Of a stretch of DNA of 62,793 nucleotides, positions 7,853-17,309 are shown one piece after another. Every line of letters starts with the position of its first letter. Positions within the stretch are counted from its first letter, which is position 1. The DNA is from a virus. A model generated the notes under the pieces. It was not told where the DNA came from. It did no database searches and saw nothing but the letters and a program-made list of their open reading frames with translations. Position numbers and translations under genes: made by a program. Location of the stretch: positions 1-62,793 of IMG/VR virus record IMGVR_UViG_3300035659_000011. One strand, written 5' to 3'.

Positions 7853-10114
7853 TTAATTGTAAAATACTTTGCTCCCTAATTTAGCATCTTTCCTAACATT
7901 TATCATACTTGAAAATGACTCTTTCAACTCTGTTATATGCGACACTAACATCACTTTCTTATAGTCACTCTCTATAAATCTCATAATCTCAATAAATTGA
8001 TCAATACCCTCTTGATCTAATGCTGCTATTCTCTCATCAATAATCAATGTCTGACTTCGTTTACCGGAACGCTTTGTCAACAAGAATGACAATGACAACA
8101 ATATTGAAAATACTATTCTAACAGTTTCACCACCACTATACATATTCAACAATCTTGACGGCTTACCCTTCTGGAATATAACTACATCTAACCCTCCTTG
8201 CTTCTTCAACTTACCAGATTTAGTCACTGGATCTAAGTCAAACTTAACTTGCAATTCTGTATTACCCGTAAACTTTGACAAAAATTCGTTAGTCTTTGCT
8301 TCCAATAACGGCACATTATCATTAATGATATCCTTTTGAATACCGTTTTTACCAAATGAAAAACTCAATTCAGTACATATTCTAAGCTCATCTTGCAATT
8401 CAGCAATCTCAGTTTTTATTGTTTTGACGTCTTCAGCTGCTAAAGTTGCCTGTTCTAACTTTGATGTCAGTGAACCAAGTTTAGTGGAGCATTCAGTCTT
8501 ACCTTCAGTTTCAGTAAAAACATCACCATTTATAACTTTGATTTGTCGTTCAACTGTTACTAATTCAGTTGCAAAATCTGATGCTATATGCTTTTCAATT
8601 TCAGCTTTCTTATTTTCGACAGTATCAATCTCAGTCTTCATTGATGCAATTCTTTTATCTAACAACTCTTTTGACAATGTCAATTCGTCAACTTTAGTTC
8701 TATACTTAATCTTTGTCTTTGGCATCTGCTCTTTTGCAACTTTGATCTGATCCAAATTACTTATAGCTGTTGCAAGTTTTGATGTTAATGTAGATTCACG
8801 ATCAGTTCGTTTGATGATAGTTTCTAATTGACCATCAAGTTCAGTAATACTTTCTCTAGTAAAAGTCAAATCCTTTTGTACTTGTTCTAATTGACTATTA
8901 TACTTAGAAATGACTGCATCAAGCTCATTAATTGTCTTTTTCTTATTAACATCTGACAATTTATCGCAAGTCTCTTCTGTAATTGGACATATAGCGCCAG
9001 CTTTTTCAATTTTCTTTTTCTTATCAGTTATTGCTCTTATATTAGTATTGATCTCAGTTTGCTTCTGAATCAATGTTTCTTTTGAAGTAATATGAGACGT
9101 TAACTTCTCTTTAATTGCTGGCATCTTTGCTTTTTCAACAGCAATTGCTTTCAATGATTCTTGATGTTTAGCTTTTTGATCTAAATACTCTTGTTCTGAA
9201 TCAATTGATTTCTGTAATTGTTCAATAGCCTCAATACCCTCGTCAATTGTCGTCTCAATTGCAGCAGACTTTTCAATTTCATCTTTCTCTAATTGCTGTT
9301 TTTGTTTTTTCAATAATTGAATTTGTTGTTCGACATCAACTAATTGTTTTTTATTTTGCTCTTGTTTTGATATACTGAGATTTATTTGTTCTCGTTTTGT
9401 TTGCAATTTAGCAAGATGTTCTTGAAGATGCTTAATCGTATTTGTGTGAGTTTGAATTTGTGCAGACGTTAATGATACATTAGTCTTAATTGTCGATACT
9501 TGCTCGGCTAACTGTACTTTGTCATTTAGTACAATAGACTTTGATTGAATTTTGCTATCTGCTTCTTTAGCTGATTCTTTTGCAATTTCTGCTGCTTGTT
9601 CATATATTTGACTACCTAAAAGATTGCAAAACAGTTCTTTCCTATCAGAGGCATCACCTTCAATAAATGATGATTCTTCTCTCTGACCTAAAAATACACT
9701 ATTTGAAAATATGTTGTAGTCATAGCCTAATATATTAGATAGTAATTCGTCAGTCTTTCTTTTCGTGTCATCAGATATCAATCGCCACTTTACATCTTCT
9801 AGCTTTTCATTAACTTTGTCAATATACAATTCATTTATTGTGCCTGCCTTACCATATTGTCTGATCTTCTTATATCGCGAGTTATCCATCAAGAAAATTG
9901 TTTCAACTCTTAGTGTCAAGCATTGATCGTTAATGTAGTCAGACAATGATTTGCCTCGACCGACGCCCCACCAACAAAATGGTACTGCTTCTAACAATGC
10001 ACTCTTACCTTCACCATTACTGCCAGCTATCAATAACGTGCGATAAGGTCTGAAATCTACTTCTTCATCGATGTAACTCATAAAGCCTTGGAGTTTGATT
10101 TTTTCGATAATCAT
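7853..10114 (-). CDS. sbcC: SbcC/Rad50-like recombination ATPase (T4 gp46 type)
   Basis: The 753-residue protein has an ABC-type P-loop near the N-terminus (GSNGEGKSALLEAV), about 500 residues of coiled coil with a central hook region, then the signature motif (LNMYSGGETVRI) and Walker B (TLIIDERIAALD). The hook is unusual: CPITEETC has a Cys-x6-Cys spacing rather than CxxC. With SbcD (18531-19700) it should form an Mre11-Rad50-like nuclease that processes DNA ends for recombination-dependent replication. An AAGGA ribosome site precedes ATG 10114. Confidence 0.93.
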   Translation of the reverse strand: MIIEKIKLQGFMSYIDEEVDFRPYRTLLIAGSNGEGKSALLEAVPFCWWGVGRGKSLSDYINDQCLTLRVETIFLMDNSRYKKIRQYGKAGTINELYIDKVNEKLEDVKWRLISDDTKRKTDELLSNILGYDYNIFSNSVFLGQREESSFIEGDASDRKELFCNLLGSQIYEQAAEIAKESAKEADSKIQSKSIVLNDKVQLAEQVSTIKTNVSLTSAQIQTHTNTIKHLQEHLAKLQTKREQINLSISKQEQNKKQLVDVEQQIQLLKKQKQQLEKDEIEKSAAIETTIDEGIEAIEQLQKSIDSEQEYLDQKAKHQESLKAIAVEKAKMPAIKEKLTSHITSKETLIQKQTEINTNIRAITDKKKKIEKAGAICPITEETCDKLSDVNKKKTINELDAVISKYNSQLEQVQKDLTFTRESITELDGQLETIIKRTDRESTLTSKLATAISNLDQIKVAKEQMPKTKIKYRTKVDELTLSKELLDKRIASMKTEIDTVENKKAEIEKHIASDFATELVTVERQIKVINGDVFTETEGKTECSTKLGSLTSKLEQATLAAEDVKTIKTEIAELQDELRICTELSFSFGKNGIQKDIINDNVPLLEAKTNEFLSKFTGNTELQVKFDLDPVTKSGKLKKQGGLDVVIFQKGKPSRLLNMYSGGETVRIVFSILLSLSFLLTKRSGKRSQTLIIDERIAALDQEGIDQFIEIMRFIESDYKKVMLVSHITELKESFSSMINVRKDAKLGSKVFYN

Positions 10115-10222
10115 TTGTAAATCCTTTTTTGACAGACAAAATCACGACAATTTATTGTTGTCAGTTACAAGCCACAGGTTTACAAAAGATCAGGAAATGA
10201 AGTCAAACTTAGTAGCAGGCGA

Positions 10223-11344
10223 TTAATCAGATGTAGTAGATAATATATTCAAGTCTCTATCTATAATATCTATGCACAGTTCATTTATTGCATTTACGTC
10301 GCTTGTTTTTTGTAACTTACTTGTCTTATACAGCTCATTCAAGATTTCATCCATATTTTTAGCATATTTTTCTAACTGTTCATAACTCCAGTCACCTCGC
10401 TTAATTGCTTTCAACTCATCAGCATCAATATTTGTTCTATCAACATTAACTTGACCAGTCTGAAGTATTTCGGCTCCCATCCTCATCAATCGAACAAGAT
10501 GCGCACCATGCTTAGTATCATACCCAAACTTTATTTCTAAATCTGCCCTTTTCTTATTCCTGGTTTTAGACCATTGCTGATATCGTTGCCATTCGTGACT
10601 TGCGCAATAATATGCTAACTCACGCTCAGTCAAATCTAAATATTCTTCTTTAATATACGTCGGTCCCAAAGATCGTAAACAATTCAAATTTGATTTCAAT
10701 CCAGCTTGTAACCATTCCATTGCTATAGGTCTAAGATTCTCTTTTGTAAATTTCCAAAACAATGGTATGATATAGTCACCATATACAGCGTCAAGCGCAT
10801 CAAAGAAATCTTCTTTAGTTTCTTCAACTAAGAAATCATTCATTGAAGAGTTTATCAGTGCTTTTAGCTGTGTAGTAGGAAGAAAACTTTGATCAGACAA
10901 ACCAAAATCAGATCTCTCTGGTTGTTTCTTTGGAGGATTCAATAAATATGATCTGTGTGTTTTGATTCTTTCTAACTGTGCAATAGCGTAGCCTGAAAAT
11001 GTAAATTTTGCTTTTTTCGATATAAACAGGTGTCGATTGTCAATTATTTCTTGCCACGGCGTCAACAATTTCAATACGCATCTATCTGGAGTGTAAATTA
11101 AATCAAGCATGTTCGGATTGTTGTCGCTAATTAGTCTAATTGCTTTTCTAAAATCATATATTGTTTTGTCTTCGTTTGGATAATTCTGAAATTGATCAAA
11201 TCTGTTAAGTCCATAAATATATGACTTGTCAGTAATCATGACACCGGCTTTATCTATGTCTGATTCTTGCGTGTTAATCCCGTAAGCGTGACTGCCAACA
11301 ATACATTCAAAAATTGTGTGGTCTTCTACATATTTAACATTCAT
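10223..11344 (-). CDS. predicted nucleotidyltransferase (RlaP, DNA polymerase beta superfamily)
   Basis: The N-terminus has the signature GSHAYGINTQESDID (GSxxxGxxTxxSDxD), the metal-binding motif of the polymerase-beta-like fold, followed by helical regions with conserved polar residues as in the RlaP family (PF10127). RlaP-type proteins are common in large phages and are linked to RNA repair. The substrate is unknown. The start overlaps the end of the upstream homing nuclease gene by 11 bases. Confidence 0.85.
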   Translation of the reverse strand: MNVKYVEDHTIFECIVGSHAYGINTQESDIDKAGVMITDKSYIYGLNRFDQFQNYPNEDKTIYDFRKAIRLISDNNPNMLDLIYTPDRCVLKLLTPWQEIIDNRHLFISKKAKFTFSGYAIAQLERIKTHRSYLLNPPKKQPERSDFGLSDQSFLPTTQLKALINSSMNDFLVEETKEDFFDALDAVYGDYIIPLFWKFTKENLRPIAMEWLQAGLKSNLNCLRSLGPTYIKEEYLDLTERELAYYCASHEWQRYQQWSKTRNKKRADLEIKFGYDTKHGAHLVRLMRMGAEILQTGQVNVDRTNIDADELKAIKRGDWSYEQLEKYAKNMDEILNELYKTSKLQKTSDVNAINELCIDIIDRDLNILSTTSD

Positions 11345-12149
11345 TTATTGTTCCTTGATTGCAGACAGTACAAATCACTTGATTATGTCTAATTTTTTTG
11401 CTAAAATCTATTCTGTTTATATCAAATTGATGTCCTTTATCACATTTTAGCGTCATTATCAAATCAACATATTTGAGAAGCATATAATGCATATGATTTA
11501 ATCTTAACATTGTCTTGTTTGTTACACGTCGTATTTTATTTGGAATTGTTCTATCAGTTAAAGCTGCACTTATTTTCTTTTTTGTTTCTTCAGATTGATG
11601 AGAACCAAGTCTGTTGCCTATCTTACATTTAGCAGCATAACTTAATTTTTTCTTGTGCTCTTCTGTAAATACTCTATTTTTATTTGAAGTGCTTATTTTA
11701 AGTTTTGTTTCAATAGAATGTTTTGTGCCTAACCTATTATTTTTACCATGTATTCTGTTTTGACAGGCAAGACTCAATAATTCTCTAGTTTGTTGAGAAA
11801 CAATTCTACCAATATTTGCTTGCTGAATTTTAAGCTTGAGACTAGCTGACATTGGTCGTCCTGATGATCCCTCACCGCCAGCTGTAGCATTGTAACCGTC
11901 ATTATAAGTATTATAGTATTTTATCCAAAATATTTCTCTTTCACTTAAGACGTTTTCATCATTTATATCATTTTCTATAATTTCCCAATAAAAATCTTCA
12001 AACCCATATTTACGAATGGCATTATAAAAATGATATGAGCAATGTCTTGATCGCCGTCTATGTCCTCTTTTTCTAGTTTCTAAAGTACGCATTGTTTTAC
12101 CAATATAAGATTTCTTAGATGTTTTTGATGTCGCTTTATAGATTAACAT
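11334..12149 (-). CDS. GIY-YIG homing endonuclease with NUMOD3 repeats
   Basis: The N-terminus matches the GIY-YIG nuclease: LIYKATSKTSKKSYIGKT, catalytic-region RKRGHRRR and the SEREIFWIKYYNT helix with Glu. Several NUMOD3-type DNA-binding repeats follow, and the C-terminal zinc finger (CDKGHQFD, then CTVCNQ) would read DNA. It is free-standing between the RlaP-like gene and a small orphan, so it probably homes as a selfish intergenic gene. A related GIY-YIG gene is at 25751-26815. Confidence 0.88.
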   Translation of the reverse strand: MLIYKATSKTSKKSYIGKTMRTLETRKRGHRRRSRHCSYHFYNAIRKYGFEDFYWEIIENDINDENVLSEREIFWIKYYNTYNDGYNATAGGEGSSGRPMSASLKLKIQQANIGRIVSQQTRELLSLACQNRIHGKNNRLGTKHSIETKLKISTSNKNRVFTEEHKKKLSYAAKCKIGNRLGSHQSEETKKKISAALTDRTIPNKIRRVTNKTMLRLNHMHYMLLKYVDLIMTLKCDKGHQFDINRIDFSKKIRHNQVICTVCNQGTINEC

Positions 12150-12159
12150 TTTAGTAATC

Positions 12160-12357
12160 TCATTTGAAAAGTAGTTCTAATGTCAAAACTATCATTCCTC
12201 GATCATCTTTTTCTACAGCAATAATGCGCCGGCCAACAATATCATTAACTGGAATAGTGTCATTTGACATGTGACTATTATCATACATATACACTTTTTG
12301 CCATTGCGTTTTTTGATCATGCATGGCATAGTCAATATACACTTTCATTGTACTCAT
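12160..12357 (-). CDS. hypothetical protein, 65 aa
   Basis: The start ATG overlaps the stop of the AAA+ ATPase gene by four bases, suggesting translational coupling. The product is a small beta-rich protein (MSTMKVYIDYAMHDQKTQWQ onward, ending VLTLELLFK). Nothing recognisable is present. It may belong functionally with the ATPase. Confidence 0.6.
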   Translation of the reverse strand: MSTMKVYIDYAMHDQKTQWQKVYMYDNSHMSNDTIPVNDIVGRRIIAVEKDDRGMIVLTLELLFK

Positions 12358-15300
12358 AATTGAGGTTCTTCTGGACCAAAACCAACATTTTGGCTTTCTT
12401 CTTTTACATTTGACAACACTTCATTAAACAATGCATCAATCTCGTCCATATCATTATTAGCAAATCTTGCTCGTATTCCTTCGCGTCGCTCTTTGTCAAA
12501 GCCAACCCATTTAACTAGATGTTCTAATTGCTTTTCCATTGTCTTGGTAATTGGTATCTTAATACTTAATGCATGCTTCAAAATTTCAGTATTTAGATCT
12601 GTTTTGCCATCGACTTTATACATTTCAAAAGCGTCATACATAGCTTCATTGACTGCATGCTTGATTTCACGACCTGCTAAATGATTTGATGCTTCGCCTG
12701 CTAACAAATCTAAATCAAATTTTGCAGGATCTCGCTTATTATTCTTTATCTGAATTGCAATGATTTCTTTTCTTTCTGTAGGATCTGGTGGACCCACATA
12801 AAATACTGAATCATACCTTGACACTAATTCAGGCGGTAAAATGTGTATCTGATTACAAGTTGAGACGCTAAATACCCAAGAGTTATTATTATTCATCCAA
12901 ATCAAGAATATTCCAATTGTTCTAGCTGTCGTTCCGGCATCTGAAAATGATGAACTTTGCATGCCGGCAAAGCCCTTTTCAATTTCATCGATGAAGAGAA
13001 TGCAATTGTGAGTAAACATTTTATTTGCTATAAAGTTATGATGTTTATCTAGACAAAGATCATATACATCGTGATTTCCTTTGAGTTTTTGTTTGCTTTC
13101 AACTTTAGCAAAAAAGTAATCGTCAGATAAAAACCAAGGTAGTGATTTATCTTGTTGCAATTCTTGAAAAATTTGTCTAATCTTTGTTGTGGAAATATTA
13201 TGATTATGTTTAAGATCTAAATAAAATTGCAATTTTCGTTTGCTTTTAACAATACTTGATATACTCTTGTAAAAGCTTTGTCTTTTCCAGTCTTCATTTA
13301 TTAATTGTTTCTCTAGCAGTAAATTTATAAGATTTTGTTTGACATTCATAGTATCAAATCTACTGCATTCGCCGTTATGTCTTCCATCTAATGTTTTTAG
13401 TATACTTTTCTTTTTAGGATGTCTACTATTAATCTTAGTCTTGAACAACGTTAAAAAATTAGATGTAATATTTATAGGACAGTTATGATTACTTTTATAT
13501 CTTTTACCATATTCAGGTGTAATGATACCTACTCTGAGAAGCATGTTTCTTAAACATTCATTATTTTCAAATTTAGCTGCCGTATAATTTACTTTATTCC
13601 TAAACACACAACCGTCACCGTCTAGTACACCTGATAACCAAGCCCATTGAAATTTCTCATCTACAGTTAAAAGGTCTTTCTGAATTCGTCTCATAACTTT
13701 TGCTAAAATCAAAGGTATCCCATAAGTCACGAATTTATCATTTGTTCTGCAAAGATCTGCATCAAAATTATCTTTAAGAAAAGTAATTAATTCATTATGT
13801 AATGCTTGCTCTTTATTATAAAACCTTGTTTTGTTCTTATTTCTAACTCTTGTCATTCTATTTCTAGTCATTTCAAATGTAGCACTATCATATTTCCAAT
13901 AATTCTTGTTTCCTAAATTACCGTCAGACCATAATAGCCCAAGAATATAAGCAAAATCTTCAGAAAAGTTATTTGGAATTTTATTTATTGAGCTGTCAGT
14001 GTATCCTCCCAAACCTTCAACTATTTTAGTAATATCATTCGCAGTACTTATGTCAAGTTTGTACTTGATAATTTGCCATTGATAAACATAATTTTGTGTA
14101 ATTTGACGACCTTTTAGCAATTTTTTATCTAAAAGAGAAAGAAGATCTTTATGAAGTTTTTCAGAATAAAATCTAGTGTCTTTGTCAAAATATTCAATTA
14201 AATTAATTGTTTTGCTAGTCTTAATTTGTCGAGGACAAACTATAAAGTCGTCATTGCTCAACTGCGACACTGTTTTCCATTGTAAATTACCATCTGTTAC
14301 AAGTACGGGAAACATATGGTTACTTGTGGCTTTTATATCGCCAATATTTGTTACTACATTAAAGACGTCATTAGATTGCTTTTTTGTAATCAATTTAACT
14401 GTTGATGTCGTTATCTTAAACTCATCATCAAATGAGATCACATTTTGTCTATAATTGTTTTCATGTAATTCCTTTATGGTTGCGACTTGACCATCAGCCA
14501 GTGTTATTTTTGCATCTTCTGTTAAGCACGGTGCAAGACTTTCTATTCTTGCAAGGGCAAGGTGCATATTGCCTTCACTCTCACCGACTCTTGACGAAAA
14601 CACCTTTGACGGATCGAATTCCACAAGATTTAGATTCCATTCACTGGCGAGAGCTTCACAGATAAGACTCTTTCCGCAGCCCGGGAGTCCGATGAGTAAA
14701 CACCCCTTTACAATAGGCAATCCAAACTTTTGACCTTCATTAGTCCACCCACCATGCATTTTCTTGAACCATTTCTTAAGTCTGCCTAAACCGCCAACAT
14801 CTTTGAATGACACAGTTGATTCTTTGAATTTCAACAATGAAGTCTTATTAATAACTTCACGTTTAAGTGCATTAATTATGCCTGGATCCAATTTGCCTCG
14901 ACCTGAATTTTGTGAATCTTTTCGAGTAATGTCAATACATGCAGTAATCATTTGATGTATTTGAGGTATGATCAAACCTTTTAGAGCATTAACAATTTCA
15001 AAATCAGTACATAGTTCAACTTGCTTTTTCTTGTCTTTAATAGCATCATTGAATTTTGCGACCCAAGTCGTAATCTCTTCTTTTATCTCTTCTTCAGATG
15101 GATATGGATATGTAAAAACATCTACATACTTCTCTAATTTGCTTGGTAAATTAAGCTTTGAAGATAACAATACAACTATTTTAAGATTGCTGTCACTATT
15201 GTCAGCTTGAATAACAAAGTCTTTGAACCTACGAACAATTTGAGGATCTTCTAAATGATGATCTGCCTCTGTTATAATGTAGATTTGTCGTCGGTCTTTC

Positions 15301-15587
15301 TTATCTGCCTGATAAATCTGTATAAGTGCATTGTTGATTTCCATTGTTGCAGTATTATTAACACCCTTTTTCTCGTCAATATCATGTTTATAAGCCTGCA
15401 ACGGTATTATTCCTGTAGTAGACTTGTAAATAAATACTTCAGTTGTAAACTTATTTGATTGTCGCTGTGATAATCGTTCGATGCCCATTATCGCACGATG
15501 TTCATCATCAGTGAGGACATACAATAGCGGAGACATCTGGTCTAATTTAGACTGTAGATAGTCTATCGACAGCATGTTAATCTTCAT
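12354..15587 (-). CDS. Ycf46-like AAA+ ATPase interrupted by an intein
   Basis: The extein is a AAA+ protein of the Ycf46 type. An N-terminal domain (about residues 1-180) contains EADHHLEDPQIVRRFKDF and an LSSKLNLPSKLEK strand, like the Ycf46 family. The ATPase module follows, with VGGLGRLKKW, Walker A (GLPGCGKS, about 300) and VGESEGNMHLAL. Walker B (CILFIDEIEKG) comes after the intein. The intein replaces nothing and must be removed to restore LAPC-ILFIDE. In bacteria and plastids Ycf46 ATPases occur near DUF1257 (Ycf35) proteins, and a pair like that lies at 16998-17487. The cellular role is unknown. Confidence 0.85.
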   Translation of the reverse strand: MKINMLSIDYLQSKLDQMSPLLYVLTDDEHRAIMGIERLSQRQSNKFTTEVFIYKSTTGIIPLQAYKHDIDEKKGVNNTATMEINNALIQIYQADKKDRRQIYIITEADHHLEDPQIVRRFKDFVIQADNSDSNLKIVVLLSSKLNLPSKLEKYVDVFTYPYPSEEEIKEEITTWVAKFNDAIKDKKKQVELCTDFEIVNALKGLIIPQIHQMITACIDITRKDSQNSGRGKLDPGIINALKREVINKTSLLKFKESTVSFKDVGGLGRLKKWFKKMHGGWTNEGQKFGLPIVKGCLLIGLPGCGKSLICEALASEWNLNLVEFDPSKVFSSRVGESEGNMHLALARIESLAPCLTEDAKITLADGQVATIKELHENNYRQNVISFDDEFKITTSTVKLITKKQSNDVFNVVTNIGDIKATSNHMFPVLVTDGNLQWKTVSQLSNDDFIVCPRQIKTSKTINLIEYFDKDTRFYSEKLHKDLLSLLDKKLLKGRQITQNYVYQWQIIKYKLDISTANDITKIVEGLGGYTDSSINKIPNNFSEDFAYILGLLWSDGNLGNKNYWKYDSATFEMTRNRMTRVRNKNKTRFYNKEQALHNELITFLKDNFDADLCRTNDKFVTYGIPLILAKVMRRIQKDLLTVDEKFQWAWLSGVLDGDGCVFRNKVNYTAAKFENNECLRNMLLRVGIITPEYGKRYKSNHNCPINITSNFLTLFKTKINSRHPKKKSILKTLDGRHNGECSRFDTMNVKQNLINLLLEKQLINEDWKRQSFYKSISSIVKSKRKLQFYLDLKHNHNISTTKIRQIFQELQQDKSLPWFLSDDYFFAKVESKQKLKGNHDVYDLCLDKHHNFIANKMFTHNCILFIDEIEKGFAGMQSSSFSDAGTTARTIGIFLIWMNNNNSWVFSVSTCNQIHILPPELVSRYDSVFYVGPPDPTERKEIIAIQIKNNKRDPAKFDLDLLAGEASNHLAGREIKHAVNEAMYDAFEMYKVDGKTDLNTEILKHALSIKIPITKTMEKQLEHLVKWVGFDKERREGIRARFANNDMDEIDALFNEVLSNVKEESQNVGFGPEEPQL
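13005..14528 (-). other. LAGLIDADG-bearing intein in the AAA+ ATPase
   Basis: This in-frame 508-residue intein starts with Cys (CLTEDAKITLADG) and ends in the canonical HN (FIANKMFTHN), followed by the +1 Cys of CILFIDE. It includes Hint blocks (ATSNHMFPVLV; HDVYDLCLDKHHNF) and a homing endonuclease with two LAGLIDADG helices (YILGLLWSDGNLG and WLSGVLDGDGCVF). It sits exactly before Walker B, a catalytic and highly conserved site, typical of intein targets. Both acidic LAGLIDADG residues are present, so the endonuclease may be active. Confidence 0.93.
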
Positions 15588-15613
15588 TTGAATCTCTCTT
15601 TAATCGTATACTA

Positions 15614-15910
15614 TCAAAATTCGTATGACTTCTCAATAAGATTCACTCCTTGTTCTTTCAACCATGGCATTAGTTTGTTCTCAAAACAAGTTGGGCATAT
15701 ATGAACATCATACTCATTTCCAGAGCTACCTTCAGGATAATGTTCTCCTTGCCGCCATCTAACTATTGTTTCATTTCGATCATATTGATTTTCACCCCAA
15801 TCTCCTCCTGGCCATTCAGGATGACCTTTTTTGCCACAAATGTCACATGTTACAGCAACTACTCGTTCTTCTGTTTTTGCAGGAATCTCTACAGTTTTTT
15901 TAAGCTCCAT
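15614..15910 (-). CDS. zinc-binding protein, 98 aa
   Basis: I place the start at ATG 15910 (MELKKTVEIPAKTEERVVAV) because a GGAGG ribosome site lies six bases upstream; the frame extends to a TTG inside that site. Two cysteine pairs (CDICGKKGHPEW and CPTCFENK) flank an aromatic, acidic segment and would form a zinc ribbon or treble clef. The function is unknown. Confidence 0.75.
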   Translation of the reverse strand: MELKKTVEIPAKTEERVVAVTCDICGKKGHPEWPGGDWGENQYDRNETIVRWRQGEHYPEGSSGNEYDVHICPTCFENKLMPWLKEQGVNLIEKSYEF

Positions 15911-15934
15911 AATGTCCTCCGACAACTGATATAA

Positions 15935-16096
15935 CTACTTTGGTTGCCAACCTGCATGATCATGGGGATAATGATGTCGACCACCACTTAGATATTTCTG
16001 CGAACCACAACCACAATGGTCTCTCTTTTTTTCATCTTCTTTATCAGAAATCTCTTTGTCATTTGTAGTCTGTTTTTTGTCTTCTATATCGTTCAT
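15935..16096 (-). CDS. His/Cys-rich mini-protein, 53 aa
   Basis: The gene starts with an ATGA overlap with the Nudix stop. Half of the product is charged (MNDIEDKKQTTNDKEISDKE). The end holds HCGCGSQKY and GGRHHYPHDHAGW, a probable metal-binding tail with two Cys and five His. The function is unknown. Confidence 0.6.
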   Translation of the reverse strand: MNDIEDKKQTTNDKEISDKEDEKKRDHCGCGSQKYLSGGRHHYPHDHAGWQPK

Positions 16097-16632
16097 ATTG
16101 TTCCGTACTTTGAAAAATACAAAAATATCAAATACGACTTTGCACCCTTCTTACGAGTCTGATCATTCAATAACTCTCTAACTTCTTTCTGATCCATCAA
16201 GTATACTGTTATATCTTCTGAATCAACCAACTTAAGATCACTTGTTTTACCTTCTGCATTTGCAAACACTATATGAATTCCCTCATCTGTCAATCCGGCA
16301 GAATTATACACTAACTGACTCTCATCTCTAAGAAATCTAACAATCTTCAACCCTGTTTCTTCTTCAAACTCACGAGAAGCTGCTTGTAAAACAGATTCTT
16401 CAGGATCAATCAATCCTGCCGGACATCCCCATTCATAATCATCTATAGGCACTCGAAACTCTCGAGTAACTACTAATTTACCTTCCATAGTTGCAACAAT
16501 CATGACAGCTTGTTGATCATTGGGTCGTTGTGCCCATGCCCAGTGTTTTTCAACACCCTTCTTGTCAACATAAGTAGTCTCATTAAGATCAACGAAATTT
16601 GTGTGATGTAGCAAAGTCGTTATATTGCTCAT
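16093..16632 (-). CDS. Nudix hydrolase (ADP-ribose pyrophosphatase-like)
   Basis: A full Nudix box is visible at about residues 75-98 (GLIDPEESVLQAASREFEEE then TGL). The surrounding fold (RPNDQQAVMIVATMEGKLVV, CPAGLIDPEE, VYNSAGLTDE) resembles ADP-ribose/NADH pyrophosphatases. It would cleave a nucleoside diphosphate linked to another group. With the NadD-like enzyme at 50558-51178 it may touch NAD metabolism, which is inference. The gene is flanked by tightly coupled small genes. Confidence 0.9.
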   Translation of the reverse strand: MSNITTLLHHTNFVDLNETTYVDKKGVEKHWAWAQRPNDQQAVMIVATMEGKLVVTREFRVPIDDYEWGCPAGLIDPEESVLQAASREFEEETGLKIVRFLRDESQLVYNSAGLTDEGIHIVFANAEGKTSDLKLVDSEDITVYLMDQKEVRELLNDQTRKKGAKSYLIFLYFSKYGTI

Positions 16633-16635
16633 GTT

Positions 16636-16821
16636 TCACCCACAATAGATTTTAGGTAATACGCCGTTATTCAAATCAAGCAGTTGCTGTCGCTCCTCTT
16701 TTGAATATAGTGCATCGATAATCACATCAGAAAATTCAGTGCTTACCCAATCAATAACAATTGTGCCATCAGGCTTAATAATAAATTTCTGAGTAGGAGC
16801 AACTAATTTGTCTAAATTCAT
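16636..16821 (-). CDS. hypothetical protein, 61 aa
   Basis: The gene is coupled by an ATGA overlap to the upstream membrane peptide gene. The product (MNLDKLVAPTQKFIIKPDGT onward) has two short beta strands and a helix. It has no recognisable motif. Confidence 0.6.
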   Translation of the reverse strand: MNLDKLVAPTQKFIIKPDGTIVIDWVSTEFSDVIIDALYSKEERQQLLDLNNGVLPKIYCG

Positions 16822-16928
16822 GGATTGTAATCATTCCAGTATTGGTCACGAAAATATTGTTTGCTTTGTTCATTTGCTCCCCATACTACAAGCGCTATAG
16901 CTACAATTAAACAAATAATAGAAAGCAT
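16818..16928 (-). CDS. single-span membrane peptide, 36 aa
   Basis: ATG 16928 has a GAGG ribosome site six bases upstream, and its stop overlaps the next start. The sequence begins with one hydrophobic span (MLSIICLIVAIALVVWG) followed by a polar tail (NEQSKQYFRDQYWNDYNP). It probably sits in the inner membrane. The role is unknown. Confidence 0.55.
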   Translation of the reverse strand: MLSIICLIVAIALVVWGANEQSKQYFRDQYWNDYNP

Positions 16929-16960
16929 AATACCTCGCAAGAGTTTAGTTAGTAAGACAG

Positions 16961-16988
16961 AAAAAGTCGATTGCGAAAAACAATCGAC
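16961..16988 (-). terminator. intrinsic terminator
   Basis: On the minus strand a perfect 8-bp stem (GTCGATTG / CAATCGAC) with a 7-base loop is followed by TTTTTC. It ends the transcript of the DUF1257/DUF2997 pair. Confidence 0.85.
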
Positions 16989-16997
16989 TATGAAAAA

Positions 16998-17309
16998 CTA
17001 GTAACCGGCAACTATCTCTATATTGCCATTAACAGTATTGACTGAATTTATTCGATGACCCTTCTTTGCAATTTCTGCTAAAATGAAATGCTTGCTATAT
17101 GCTTGTTTGATCTGATTCACGTTTTTAGCATACATTTCATCAAATCTAATTTCGCCAGTTGAAATATCAACTGTCATCTTTTGATAACCTGTTCCCCACG
17201 TCATTTTCTCTGCATTAAGTTCATTGAATGAAATACCAAGTTCAGTCAATGATTGCTTGAGAATTGTCATGTTCCGGATATCAGTTACTCCGGTAATTGA
17301 CTTAGACAT
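16998..17309 (-). CDS. DUF1257 (Ycf35-like) protein
   Basis: I place the start at ATG 17309 (MSKSITGVTDIRNMTILKQS), just after a GGAGG site. The frame (103 aa) follows the Ycf35/DUF1257 pattern: an N-terminal xDxxxLKxxLxxLG helix (ILKQSLTELGISF), a beta core and a C-terminal KQAYSKHFILAEIAKKGH helix followed by a final strand (GNIEIVAGY). The gene overlaps the DUF2997-like gene upstream. The function of the family is poorly known; it often travels with Ycf46-type ATPases. Confidence 0.7.
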   Translation of the reverse strand: MSKSITGVTDIRNMTILKQSLTELGISFNELNAEKMTWGTGYQKMTVDISTGEIRFDEMYAKNVNQIKQAYSKHFILAEIAKKGHRINSVNTVNGNIEIVAGY

